Counted from the first letter of the stretch, positions 50,844 to 58,771 are shown. The stretch is DNA of 64,000 nt from Schwartzia succinivorans DSM 10502 (GCF_900129225.1 NZ_FQUG01000002.1:186001-250000); one strand, 5' to 3'. Numbers and translations: made by a program. The notes: generated by a model from the sequence alone, not told the origin.

Positions 50844-52067
50844 ATGGGTAAATACCCGTATAGAATACAATATTTTGTCTGCAAGGAGTTTGCGGAGAAC
50901 GAAAAGAATGTGCCGGGGCTTTTGAAGGCACTGCAGGAGCTTGATTCCTTTACCGGCGAGGTGACCGGAGAAACAGGTATTGATGGGCTTCGGCTTGATT
51001 TCAACTGCGGGCTCAGGCTCATTGTGCCTGAAGGGGATTTCCATGTTCGCATTGGAGATTATGATTCTGAGGAAATTCTTTTTGAGCAGGATGTATCAGA
51101 GGTCTGCCTTATATCATGGGAGAAATATTACATCCGCTGGTCGGTGGAGGTATTTCTTGATGGAAAGCTTGTGCTGGCGCATGTATTTGATTCCCATAAT
51201 CAACGTGTGCATTTTGACTGCAACGATGCCGCGATGGGAGATTTTTTGGCGTTTCTTCCGTATATAAAGAAATATCGGGAGGAATATAATGCTGATGTCA
51301 CCTGCAGCGTGCCGAAATATCTTAGTGAGCTTGCGCTTAAATTGGATACAGGTATGAAGCTTTCGGATAAATGGGATGAAAATCTGTATGCAGTCTATTA
51401 TATGCATATGGGCTTTAATTTCCCAAGTGCGCTGCCTATCCCTGCCGACAGCCGTTCCCTTACGATGTACGGGCAGCTTCTGACAGGGCTTTCCATGCCG
51501 GAGCTTTTGCGGTATACTCCGACAGAAGAAAGAACGATTCGGGAGCCTTATGTCTGTATCGCGGTGCAGGCTTCAACCCCCAACAAAGGGTGGCTTTGGC
51601 CCCAAGGTTGGGATATACTCGTGGATTATCTTAAAAAGCTTGGATATAGAGTGCTTTGTATTGACCGTGACAAAAGGCAGGAACGTGATGGTTATGTGAC
51701 GGAAATGCCGAAGGGTGCGGAGGATTTTACGGGGGATTTGCCGCTGGTTCAGCGTGCGGAGCTTTTGGCACACGCGGATTTTTTCGTAGGGCTTTCCAGC
51801 GGACTTGCCTGGCTTGCACATTCTGCAGATTGTCCTGTTGTTATGATTGCAGGTTTTACCAGGGACTGGTATGAGTTTCATACACCCTACCGTGTTTATA
51901 ACAGACTTGCGTGCAACGGATGCGCAAACGATGATTTTGCGGAATTTATTTTTGATATCTGCCCAAGGCATAAGGGCGATAAAGAACGGGAGCTTGAGTG
52001 TCAGAAAAAAATCTCGCCGCGCATGGTGACAGATGTCATTGAGCGTCTCAGAAAAGACAAGGGATAA
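50844..52067 (+). CDS. autotransporter-type O-heptosyltransferase (TibC/Aah-like), copy 2
   Basis: 407 residues from ATG 50844 (GGAGG upstream; the frame is open from 50778 inside the previous gene). Clear tandem paralogue of the preceding gene: GETGIDGLRLDFNCGLRL, FHVRIGDYDSE, FEQDVSEVCLISWEKYYI, YVCIAVQASTPNKGWLWPQGW, VGLSSGLAWLAHSADCPVVMI. Cysteine finger CNGC-x12-C-x12-C with identical spacing. The two copies may glycosylate different acceptors or form mixed oligomers like the dodecameric family members. A terminator-like hairpin follows. Confidence 0.86.
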   Translation: MGKYPYRIQYFVCKEFAENEKNVPGLLKALQELDSFTGEVTGETGIDGLRLDFNCGLRLIVPEGDFHVRIGDYDSEEILFEQDVSEVCLISWEKYYIRWSVEVFLDGKLVLAHVFDSHNQRVHFDCNDAAMGDFLAFLPYIKKYREEYNADVTCSVPKYLSELALKLDTGMKLSDKWDENLYAVYYMHMGFNFPSALPIPADSRSLTMYGQLLTGLSMPELLRYTPTEERTIREPYVCIAVQASTPNKGWLWPQGWDILVDYLKKLGYRVLCIDRDKRQERDGYVTEMPKGAEDFTGDLPLVQRAELLAHADFFVGLSSGLAWLAHSADCPVVMIAGFTRDWYEFHTPYRVYNRLACNGCANDDFAEFIFDICPRHKGDKERELECQKKISPRMVTDVIERLRKDKG

Positions 52068-52077
52068 AAATTACAGC

Positions 52078-52111
52078 AAATGCCTGCGGAGTGTTGGCTC
52101 TGCAGGCGTTT
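52078..52111 (+). terminator. terminator-like hairpin ending the glycan island
   Basis: Arms AAATGCCTGC and GCAGGCGTTT around a 14-base loop, 11 bases after the second heptosyltransferase. The T-run is short (TTTATT), so efficiency is uncertain. It marks the boundary to the amino-sugar operon. Confidence 0.55.
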
Positions 52112-52183
52112 ATTATGAAAAGGCATTACTTTCATGAAATTTTTATAAATATGAAGGAAAATGTTTCGTGTATGGAGAAGTAA

Positions 52184-52208
52184 TATACTATTGGTATTTT
52201 AAAACAAT
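52184..52208 (+). promoter_or_regulatory. possible promoter -10 and operator of the nanE operon
   Basis: TATACT (52184-52189) is followed at once by the imperfect palindrome ATTGGTATTTTAAAACAAT (52190-52208), where transcription would start, 12 bases before the nanE ATG. ATTGGT half-sites recall GntR-type NagR/DasR operators, but symmetry is partial and no good -35 is seen. Confidence 0.33.
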
Positions 52209-52220
52209 GGGAGTGTAATA

Positions 52221-52892
52221 ATGCATCCTTTTTTTGAACAGGTGAAAGGGAAGCTCATAGTATCCTGCCAGGCTCTTGCTGATGAGCCGCTTCACAGCGC
52301 CTTTATCATGGGGCGTATGGCTCTTGCGGCAAAGGAGGGCGGCGCGGCGGCTATCCGTGCACAGGGTACAGATGATATAAAAGAAATAAAAAAGGTGACG
52401 GGGCTTCCCGTTATAGGACTTATAAAGAGAAATTACGCGGATTCGGAGATTTACATTACTTCGACAATGCGTGAGGTGGAGGAGCTTCTTTCAACACCAT
52501 GTGAGATGATAGCCCTCGATATGACAGACCGCCTGCGCCCCAATGGAGAAAAGGTTGAAACCCTCATTGAAAAAATCCATGAGGCAGGTCGGCTCGTTTT
52601 GGCGGATATTTCGACATATGAAGAGGGAAAAGCTGCGGAGAAATTCGGCGTGGATGCGGTTTCAACGACGCTTTCCGGCTATACTTCATATTCACCTCAG
52701 ATTGAGGGGCCTGACTATGCGCTGGCGGCACGGCTTTCGTCAGACCTTTTGGTTCCGGCCTTCGGCGAGGGACGGATACATACGCCTGAGGATTTGAAGC
52801 GTATGATGGAGCTGGGAGTCTGGAGTGCGATTGTAGGCTCTGCAATTACAAGGCCTCAGCTTATTACCAAGGATTTTGCGCGTGTGCTTTGA
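52221..52892 (+). CDS. nanE: N-acetylmannosamine-6-phosphate 2-epimerase
   Basis: 223 residues, normal length, TIM barrel. Converts ManNAc-6-P to GlcNAc-6-P in sialic acid/ManNAc catabolism. Diagnostic segments: KLIVSCQALADEPLHS, GAAAIRAQG, PVIGLIKRNY (catalytic lysine), IALDMTDRLRPNG, VLADISTYEEG, AVSTTLSGYT and PAFGEGRIHTPEDL. First gene of a close-packed unit with the ROK kinase, nagB, nagA and IIA. No nanA lyase or sialic-acid transporter is in the window. Confidence 0.94.
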   Translation: MHPFFEQVKGKLIVSCQALADEPLHSAFIMGRMALAAKEGGAAAIRAQGTDDIKEIKKVTGLPVIGLIKRNYADSEIYITSTMREVEELLSTPCEMIALDMTDRLRPNGEKVETLIEKIHEAGRLVLADISTYEEGKAAEKFGVDAVSTTLSGYTSYSPQIEGPDYALAARLSSDLLVPAFGEGRIHTPEDLKRMMELGVWSAIVGSAITRPQLITKDFARVL

Positions 52893-52937
52893 CGCATCGC
52901 GATACATGAAGTATGTGAAATACAGAGGAGAAAGAGA

Positions 52938-53231
52938 ATGGACCCGAACGAACAAAAGGAACGGATGGAGGAAATTCTTCTCACGGCAACAAACGAACGC
53001 AAGAAAATTCAGGAGGTCAAGCTCCCCGGAGAACCGGATTACAAAGCGGGACGGCTTCGTATCGGCTCGGATTTCGATGACGCGGTGGGCGGACTTCTTG
53101 GAAAGTTTAAGGATGATATCGCGAAGGTTGAGGAGAAGGAAAAGCAGATAAAGGAAGACCCGAAGGCGGATACGACACATCTTCCGCCGCCTGTTCCGCC
53201 ACATAAGCTTCCGTCGAACTGGGAGGCGTGA
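52938..53231 (+). CDS. small hypothetical protein
   Basis: 97 residues, charged and soluble (starts MDPNEQKERMEEILL), with a helical middle (GLLGKFKDDIAKVEEKEKQIKED) and a proline-rich tail (LPPPVPPHKLP). No known domain. Good RBS GAGGAGAAAG, and its stop overlaps the start of the ROK kinase, so it is translated as part of the nan/nag operon. Role unknown. Confidence 0.72.
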   Translation: MDPNEQKERMEEILLTATNERKKIQEVKLPGEPDYKAGRLRIGSDFDDAVGGLLGKFKDDIAKVEEKEKQIKEDPKADTTHLPPPVPPHKLPSNWEA

Positions 53232-54124
53232 GTGTGGCACTGTATGCGCTTTTTGATATTGGCGGAACTGCAATAAAATACGGAGTGTCCGACGCGGAAG
53301 GTCATTTTGTAAAAAATGACACTGTAAATAATCCCGCAAAAGAAAAAGGTATTCGGGGAATGCTGGATGTCCTCGAACGGCTGCTTCTTGATATGAAGGC
53401 AGAATTTGATATATGCGGTACGGGAGTTTCGACGGCAGGAGTCGTTGACGCTGAAAAAGGCGAAATCCTGTTTGCGTCGGATAATATACCGGGATACACA
53501 GGCACGAAGCCTAAAAGCTTTCTCGAGGCTGCTGCAGGTATTCCCTGTGTGGTTGAAAATGACGTAAACTGCGCAGGACTTGGCGAGGCGTGGCTGGGAG
53601 CAGGACGGGGGGCATCGCCTCTCGTGTGCATGACTCTCGGCACAGGTGTCGGAGGATGTGTTATCGCAAATGGAAAGCTTTTGCACGGCGCGTCAAATTT
53701 CGCAGGCGAGGTGGGGTATCTTCCTATGCCCGGAGGAACACTGGAGGAGCTTGCATCAACGTCGGCACTTGTACGCCGTGTTTCTGACGGAAAAGGGCTG
53801 AACGTGCAGGACATCGACGGTAAAAAGGTTTTTGAATGGGCACAGAATGGTGACAGGGTGTGTCTTGAAGCCATTGATGAAATGCTGGACGCACTGGCGC
53901 AGGGTGTATGGATGACTGCCTGCGTTGTGAATCCCGAAGCTTTTGTCATAGGCGGAGGAATTTCCGCGCAGAAGGATTTTCTGGAGCCGAGGCTTAGAGA
54001 AAAGCTTTCAGGAATTATGCTGCCGCATGTGTTCGAAAACACAAGGGTTTCATTTGCTGAATTAGGCAATAATGCAGGAATGTTGGGGGCGCTCCGTTGT
54101 ATATTAAATAATGAGAGTGTATAA
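53228..54124 (+). CDS. ROK-family sugar kinase, zinc motif absent
   Basis: 298 residues; GTG 53228 overlaps the upstream stop (GTGA), and GTG 53234 with GGAGG at better spacing is equally possible. ATP-dependent hexose kinase: LFDIGGTAIKYGV (phosphate loop), VVENDVNCAGLGE (catalytic Asp in END), MTLGTGVGGCVI. Where most ROK proteins have EIGH and the CxCGxxGCxE zinc site, this one reads GEVGYLPMPGGTLEE, so His and all zinc cysteines are lost. Between nanE and nagB, ManNAc or GlcNAc kinase is the likeliest role (inference). Confidence 0.85.
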   Translation: MSVALYALFDIGGTAIKYGVSDAEGHFVKNDTVNNPAKEKGIRGMLDVLERLLLDMKAEFDICGTGVSTAGVVDAEKGEILFASDNIPGYTGTKPKSFLEAAAGIPCVVENDVNCAGLGEAWLGAGRGASPLVCMTLGTGVGGCVIANGKLLHGASNFAGEVGYLPMPGGTLEELASTSALVRRVSDGKGLNVQDIDGKKVFEWAQNGDRVCLEAIDEMLDALAQGVWMTACVVNPEAFVIGGGISAQKDFLEPRLREKLSGIMLPHVFENTRVSFAELGNNAGMLGALRCILNNESV

Positions 54125-54166
54125 TATAAAAAACGAAAGAAAAATCTTTCTTTAGGAGGAAGAAGA

Positions 54167-54910
54167 ATGAAGGTAAGGATCAATGACTCATACGAAGAAC
54201 TGAGTGAAGCGGCTGCCGAATTCGTGATCAACCATATCGCGTACAAGCCGAACAGTGTTCTCGGTCTGGCCGCAGGCGGTACTCCGCTTCTTCTTTACAA
54301 ACTCCTTGGGGATGCCTGCAAAGAGGGACGGGTTGATTTTTCCCGCGTGCGGACATTCAATCTTGATGAATATATCGGGCTTCCGACGGACCATCCGCAG
54401 AGCTATCGCTATTTCATGCAGAAAAATCTTTTTGACCATATCAATATACGTGATGAAAATATCATGTCGCCTGACGGAATGGCAGACGATATAGCGCTGG
54501 AATGCGGGCGCTACCGCGCGGCTATAGAGGCGGTAGGCGGAATTGACCTGATGATTCTCGGAATCGGTCCCAATGCTCATATAGGCTTCAATGAGCCGGG
54601 CAACTGCTTTGTTCCGGATACTCACGTGGTAGAGCTGAGCGAAGCAACACGACAGGCGAATGCCCGATTCTTTACGAAACCTGAGGAACCTCCCCACTGG
54701 GCTATAAGCGTGGGAGTACGCGAGATAATGTTTTCACAGAATATCCTGCTTCTTGCCAGCGGAGCAGGTAAAACGCAGGCACTTTGGCAGGCTGTGCGCG
54801 GAGATATAACGCCTGAGGCACCTGCATCTATCCTGAGACTTCACCGCAATGTGCTGCTTCTTGCTGACCATGCGGCGGCGGCGCGTCTCGGAGATAAAGA
54901 AGACGAATGA
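54167..54910 (+). CDS. nagB: glucosamine-6-phosphate deaminase
   Basis: 247 residues, Firmicute-sized. Converts GlcN-6-P to Fru-6-P plus ammonia. LGLAAGGTPLLLY, RTFNLDEYIGL with catalytic-region Asp, SYRYFMQKNLFDHI, ILGIGPNAHIGFNEPG (active-site His; Asn in place of Asp two residues before it, as in other Firmicute NagB), and GVREIMFSQNILLLASG. RBS AGGAGGAAG. It precedes nagA by 12 bases. Confidence 0.94.
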   Translation: MKVRINDSYEELSEAAAEFVINHIAYKPNSVLGLAAGGTPLLLYKLLGDACKEGRVDFSRVRTFNLDEYIGLPTDHPQSYRYFMQKNLFDHINIRDENIMSPDGMADDIALECGRYRAAIEAVGGIDLMILGIGPNAHIGFNEPGNCFVPDTHVVELSEATRQANARFFTKPEEPPHWAISVGVREIMFSQNILLLASGAGKTQALWQAVRGDITPEAPASILRLHRNVLLLADHAAAARLGDKEDE

Positions 54911-54922
54911 CGGGAGGATACA

Positions 54923-56113
54923 ATGAAAGCAATCATCAACGGGCGGCTTATACTGCCGGATGAGCACGGAGAATTTCAGATTGTTGACCATCAGGCGCTG
55001 CTCTACGACCAGTATATTGCGCGTATCGTACCTGAAATGGGCCTTCGTGGGGAAGAAAGGGACAACCTTGAATCTGTAATTGATGCCCGTGGCGGATATG
55101 TTTCTCCGGGATTCATAAACGTGCATCTGCACGGCTGTGTAGGCTGCGATACAATGGACGAAACGGTGGATTCGCTTCGCGCCATTGCAAAATATCAGGC
55201 ATCAACAGGTGTTACGGCAATGCTTCCCACAACAATGACCTATGATTTCCCACGGATATACCGTGCCTTTAATCATATTCGGGAGGTCATGGGAGAGTCT
55301 GCAGAGGATGGTGCCCGCGTGCTGGGTGCCCATATGGAGGGGCCTTTTATCAGCATGGAACGTCGGGGGGCTCAGGCACCTGAGCATATCGCACCTGCGG
55401 ATTTTTCGCTGATTGAGGAGTACAAGGACGTCATACGTATTATCACAATCGCTCCCGAGGAGCTAAAAGGCGACTATGGATTTGTGGAGGAATGTCAGAA
55501 ATACGGAATAGTAATTTCTCTCGGTCACAGCTCCGCTGATTACAATACGGCAAGGCGTGCGATACTGCAGTACGGCATAGACCATGTCACACATCTTTTC
55601 AACGGAATGGTACCGTTCCATCACAGGACGCCGGGACTTGTGGGCGCGGCCCTTGATACACCTGTTGACTGTGAGATAATCGCGGATAACATTCATCTTC
55701 ATCCCATGACGCAGCGGCTGGTGTGGCGTATGAAGCAGGGACATCACATAATACTTATCACAGATTCCATGCGTGCCTGCGGGCTTGGCGACGGAGAATC
55801 GGAGCTTGGCGGACAGGTAGTCCGTGTTTCGGGGCAGGTGGCAACGCTTGCTGACGGAACAATCGCTGGAAGTGTTCTTACACTTGATCGCGCTGTTGCG
55901 AATTTTGCCGCGAATACAGGCGCGGGTATCGCAATGACTGTTTCATACGCAACAAAGGTTCCTGCTCAGGGACTGGGGGTTTATGACCAGATGGGTTCAC
56001 TTACACCCGGAAAACGCGCGGATATTACAGTATTTGATGGAGCAGTGCGTGTACAGGCTACCATCGTCGGAGGAAAACTCGTCTACTCGGCAGACGGAAA
56101 AGGAGAACATTGA
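54923..56113 (+). CDS. nagA: N-acetylglucosamine-6-phosphate deacetylase
   Basis: 396 residues. Metal-dependent amidohydrolase giving GlcN-6-P and acetate. FINVHLHGCVGCDTMD (HxH site), GAHMEGPFIS (metal-binding Glu), VISLGHSSADY (His), DHVTHLFNGM (His), HHIILITDSMRACG (catalytic Asp), and the C-terminal GSLTPGKRADITVFD strand. Overlaps the next start by one base. Confidence 0.94.
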   Translation: MKAIINGRLILPDEHGEFQIVDHQALLYDQYIARIVPEMGLRGEERDNLESVIDARGGYVSPGFINVHLHGCVGCDTMDETVDSLRAIAKYQASTGVTAMLPTTMTYDFPRIYRAFNHIREVMGESAEDGARVLGAHMEGPFISMERRGAQAPEHIAPADFSLIEEYKDVIRIITIAPEELKGDYGFVEECQKYGIVISLGHSSADYNTARRAILQYGIDHVTHLFNGMVPFHHRTPGLVGAALDTPVDCEIIADNIHLHPMTQRLVWRMKQGHHIILITDSMRACGLGDGESELGGQVVRVSGQVATLADGTIAGSVLTLDRAVANFAANTGAGIAMTVSYATKVPAQGLGVYDQMGSLTPGKRADITVFDGAVRVQATIVGGKLVYSADGKGEH

Positions 56114-56583
56114 TGTTTGGTTTTGGCAGTAAAAAGCTTGTGCTCTCGGCACCTGTCGAGGGGAAAATCGTGGATATCACAGAGGTTGAGGATCCTGTTT
56201 TCGCAGGAAAAATGATGGGTGACGGCTTTGCGGTAGAACCGGCGGAGGGCGTAAATACAGTCTGTGCTCCCTGCGATGCGAAGGTAATGCTTGTTCCTGA
56301 TACAATGCATGCCGTCGCATTGGAAAAGAATGGCGTTGAGCTTCTTCTCCATGTCGGAATTGACACCGTTTCAATGCGTGGAAAGGGGTTTGAAGCATTA
56401 GTCAAGGCCGGTGATAAAGTAGATGCCGGGCAGCCGCTTCTAAAGTTTGACAGTAATAAAATTGCTGAGGCAGGCAAAAGCTCCATCACCATGCTGGTAG
56501 TCACAAATCAGGATGATGCGGTTGAAAGCGCAGAAAAAAATCTTGTAAATTCCGAGGAAGTCATGACACTTACCTTAAAATAA
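56113..56583 (+). CDS. PTS glucose-type EIIA domain protein
   Basis: 157 residues, stand-alone EIIA of the Glc family. MMGDGFAVEPAEG, VCAPCDAKV, and ELLLHVGIDTVSMRGKGF with the phosphorylated histidine; LLKFDSNKIAEAGK follows. It accepts phosphate from HPr and passes it to an EIIB. No EIIBC is adjacent, so it may serve a GlcNAc/Glc permease encoded elsewhere, or regulate. Last gene of the operon, before a strong terminator. Confidence 0.92.
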   Translation: MFGFGSKKLVLSAPVEGKIVDITEVEDPVFAGKMMGDGFAVEPAEGVNTVCAPCDAKVMLVPDTMHAVALEKNGVELLLHVGIDTVSMRGKGFEALVKAGDKVDAGQPLLKFDSNKIAEAGKSSITMLVVTNQDDAVESAEKNLVNSEEVMTLTLK

Positions 56584-56597
56584 AATCTTTGTTGAGG

Positions 56598-56638
56598 AAC
56601 TGCGAAAGGGTAATTTGCCTTTTCGCAGTTATTTTTTT
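56598..56638 (+). terminator. Rho-independent terminator
   Basis: Arms AACTGCGAAAGG and CCTTTTCGCAGTT (56618-56630) around a short loop, followed by A and seven Ts, 14 bases after the EIIA stop. It ends the nanE-nagBA-EIIA unit. Confidence 0.92.
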
Positions 56639-56641
56639 GCA

Positions 56642-56684
56642 TTTACACAGTTTTTGCAGTACAATATACAACTGTCAAGACAGT
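56642..56684 (+). promoter_or_regulatory. promoter with TGTC-AA-GACA palindrome (NiaR-type operator candidate)
   Basis: TTTACA (56642-56647), 17-base spacer, TATACA (56665-56670), immediately followed by the perfect palindrome ACTGTCAAGACAGT (56671-56684), which covers the expected start site. A TGTC..GACA core is what I remember for NiaR niacin repressor sites, and the downstream gene is NiaP-like. Confidence 0.6.
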
Positions 56685-56706
56685 AAAAACAAAAGGAGAA
56701 GATTTT

Positions 56707-58041
56707 ATGATTTTGGAACGACTGGAAAACCTTCCGACAGGACGGTTTCATTACAAGCTTTTGGCAGTGACGGGACTTGGATGGCTTTTTGATTCCATGG
56801 ATACGGGACTCATCGCGTTTGTTCTTCCTATGCTGGCGAAGGAGTGGAATCTTACGCCGGGACAGATGGGGTGGATTGGAAGCATCGGACTCATAGGAAT
56901 GGCGCTGGGTGCTATTCTCGCAGGAACGCTCGCGGACCGTATCGGCCGCAGGAAGGTATTTACCATAACGGTGCTGATGTACAGTATTGCCACTGGAATG
57001 TGCGCGCTGGCATGGAATTATGAATCACTTCTGTTTTTCAGATTCATTGTAGGCTTTGGGCTCGGCGGAGAGCTTCCTGTTGCGGTGACGCTCATGTCCG
57101 AGTATGCGCCATCAAAGCTTCGCGGACGATTTATTGTTCTTCTCGAAAGCTTCTGGGGTGTCGGCTGGCTGTGCGCTGCATGCATCGCATTTCTTTTGAT
57201 TCCACAATTTGGTTGGAAGATTGCCTTCTGGATTGGAACAATTCCTGCGCTTTATGTTTTCCTCATCCGTCTCCATATGCCCGAATCGGTTCGTTATCTT
57301 ATAACAAAGGGACGTATTGAAGAAGCGAAGGAAATAGTTGTTTCTCTTGAAAAAAAGCTTGGAGTTGAAGTCAAACCCTTCGAAGGAAAACTCACCGCGG
57401 TTGAGCTTGGCACTGAAACCGCAGAAAAGCCGTCGTTCTCGGCACTCTGGAGCGAACCATACCGTGTCCGCACAGTGATGCTCTGGCTCGCGTGGTTCGG
57501 TATTGTGTTCAGCTATTACGGAATATTTATGTGGCTGCCGAGTCTTGTTTTTCAGCAGGGCTTTGCGGTAGTAAAATCCTTCGAGTATGTTCTTATCATG
57601 ACAATTGCGCAGCTTCCGGGATATTATGCCGCGGCATGGCTTGTGGATATTATCGGACGCAGATATACTCTTTCGCTGTTTCTTTTGATGTCAGGCGTGT
57701 GCAGCTTCTTTTTCGGACACGCAGGCTCGGCGCAGACGCTTCTTATATGGGGCGCGCTGATGTCCTTCTTTAACCTTGGCGCATGGGGAGTTATTTATAC
57801 GTATACGCCTGAGCAGTACCCGACAAAAATCCGCGCTCTCGGAAGCGGCTGGGCAGCAGGCTTTGGTCGTATTGGCGGTATGATTGCGCCTGCCTTTGTG
57901 GGATCAATGCTTGCGGCAGGCGTGGGAATGGGTCCTGTGTTTGTTGTATTCGCTTCAGTATTCGTCATAGTCTCCGCCGTAGTTCTTGGACTCGGTATCG
58001 AAAGCCGCCAGAAATCCCTGGAAGCAATCAGTGGAGAGTGA
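56707..58041 (+). CDS. niaP: MFS transporter, probable niacin permease NiaP
   Basis: 444 residues, 12 predicted membrane segments; the first clearly polytopic membrane protein in the window. Inner-membrane uptake of nicotinate/nicotinamide is the assigned role of the close family. Landmarks: GLGWLFDSMDTGLIAF, the loop-2 motif GTLADRIGRRKVF, GFGLGGELPVAVTLMSE, LLESFWGVGWL and PESVRYL, strongly reminiscent of Bacillus NiaP. The operator-like palindrome in its promoter supports NAD-metabolism control. Aromatic-acid or sugar transport is the alternative. Confidence 0.82.
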   Translation: MILERLENLPTGRFHYKLLAVTGLGWLFDSMDTGLIAFVLPMLAKEWNLTPGQMGWIGSIGLIGMALGAILAGTLADRIGRRKVFTITVLMYSIATGMCALAWNYESLLFFRFIVGFGLGGELPVAVTLMSEYAPSKLRGRFIVLLESFWGVGWLCAACIAFLLIPQFGWKIAFWIGTIPALYVFLIRLHMPESVRYLITKGRIEEAKEIVVSLEKKLGVEVKPFEGKLTAVELGTETAEKPSFSALWSEPYRVRTVMLWLAWFGIVFSYYGIFMWLPSLVFQQGFAVVKSFEYVLIMTIAQLPGYYAAAWLVDIIGRRYTLSLFLLMSGVCSFFFGHAGSAQTLLIWGALMSFFNLGAWGVIYTYTPEQYPTKIRALGSGWAAGFGRIGGMIAPAFVGSMLAAGVGMGPVFVVFASVFVIVSAVVLGLGIESRQKSLEAISGE

Positions 58042-58076
58042 GATAATAAAATGCTTGAATATATAAAGTAAATATA

Positions 58077-58104
58077 TTGAGTTTATCTTTATATATGATA
58101 GAAT
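58077..58104 (+). promoter_or_regulatory. promoter of the toxin-antitoxin pair
   Basis: TTGAGT (58077-58082), 16-base spacer, TAGAAT (58099-58104), 25 bases before the antitoxin ATG and within an AT-rich, partly self-complementary stretch that could hold an autoregulatory site. Confidence 0.42.
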
Positions 58105-58129
58105 ATAGACAGAGAAAGAGGTGGTCTAT

Positions 58130-58393
58130 ATGGCACAGGCAGTAAGTGTAAATTTTAAACTTGATTCGGATGTAAAAAAACGTATGGAAGAAGTGTGTGC
58201 GGAGATGGGACTGTCAATGAGCGCCGCTTTTACTATTTTTGCCAAAACGGTGGGCAGGGAAAGAAGAATTCCCTTCGTAGTGTCTGCTGATCCCTTTTAT
58301 TCCGAAGCTAATATTCGTTACTTAGAGAAAAAGATGAGAGATTACAAAGCAGGAAGTTTGATGGTTGCTGAGCATGAACTGATAGAGGAATGA
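58130..58393 (+). CDS. RelB/DinJ-family antitoxin
   Basis: About 87 residues; ATG 58130 has AGAGGTGG upstream (an in-frame GTG lies nine bases earlier). N-terminal ribbon-helix-helix: AVSVNFKLDSDVKKRMEEVCAEMGLSMSAAFTIF, the DinJ pattern, followed by a toxin-binding tail. It binds DNA for autoregulation and neutralises the toxin. The stop overlaps the toxin start (ATGA). Confidence 0.88.
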   Translation: MAQAVSVNFKLDSDVKKRMEEVCAEMGLSMSAAFTIFAKTVGRERRIPFVVSADPFYSEANIRYLEKKMRDYKAGSLMVAEHELIEE

Positions 58394-58662
58394 CCGTGCA
58401 GATAAAACATTTGGAATGGGACGTTGATGCGTGGGATGATTATTTGTATTGGCAAACGCAGGATAAAAAGACTCTCAAGCGGATTAATACTTTGATAAAG
58501 GACATACTTCGGCATCCTTTTGAGGGGATAGGAAAGCCGGAACCATTGCGGGGAAATCTGACAGGATTTTGGAGCCGTAGGATTGATGACACGAACAGAA
58601 TCGTTTATGCGGCAGAAGATGATATAATCATCATTTTTGCCTGCCGTAATCACTACAACTGA
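58390..58662 (+). CDS. YoeB/Txe-family toxin
   Basis: 90 residues. Ribosome-dependent mRNA interferase of the RelE superfamily. WDDYLYWQTQDKKTLKRINTLI, HPFEGIGKPEPLRGNLTGFWSRRID, and NRIVYAAEDD with a C-terminal CRNHYN, close to the CRYHY ending of YoeB; the catalytic Glu, Arg and His-Tyr positions appear kept. YoeB is usually paired with YefM, whereas here the antitoxin is DinJ/RelB type. Confidence 0.9.
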   Translation: MTVQIKHLEWDVDAWDDYLYWQTQDKKTLKRINTLIKDILRHPFEGIGKPEPLRGNLTGFWSRRIDDTNRIVYAAEDDIIIIFACRNHYN

Positions 58663-58690
58663 GCTGAAGAAAACAGGCAGGCGGGCGAAC

Positions 58691-58719
58691 TTGCGCATGC
58701 TGCCGAAAAAAGGTAAAAT
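58691..58719 (+). promoter_or_regulatory. possible promoter of the SCIFF gene
   Basis: TTGCGC (58691-58696), 17-base spacer, TAAAAT (58714-58719), in the 109-base gap before the SCIFF ATG. The -35 is poor; the position is appropriate. Confidence 0.33.
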
Positions 58720-58771
58720 AGAGTAGATTCTACCAGATGTTTACTTCATCTCAGAAGAAGGAGGTAAGAAC

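Noticed and set aside
53302-54246. 314-codon open frame on the minus strand
   Set aside because: Antisense shadow of the ROK kinase; low-complexity Ser/Pro composition and no domain.
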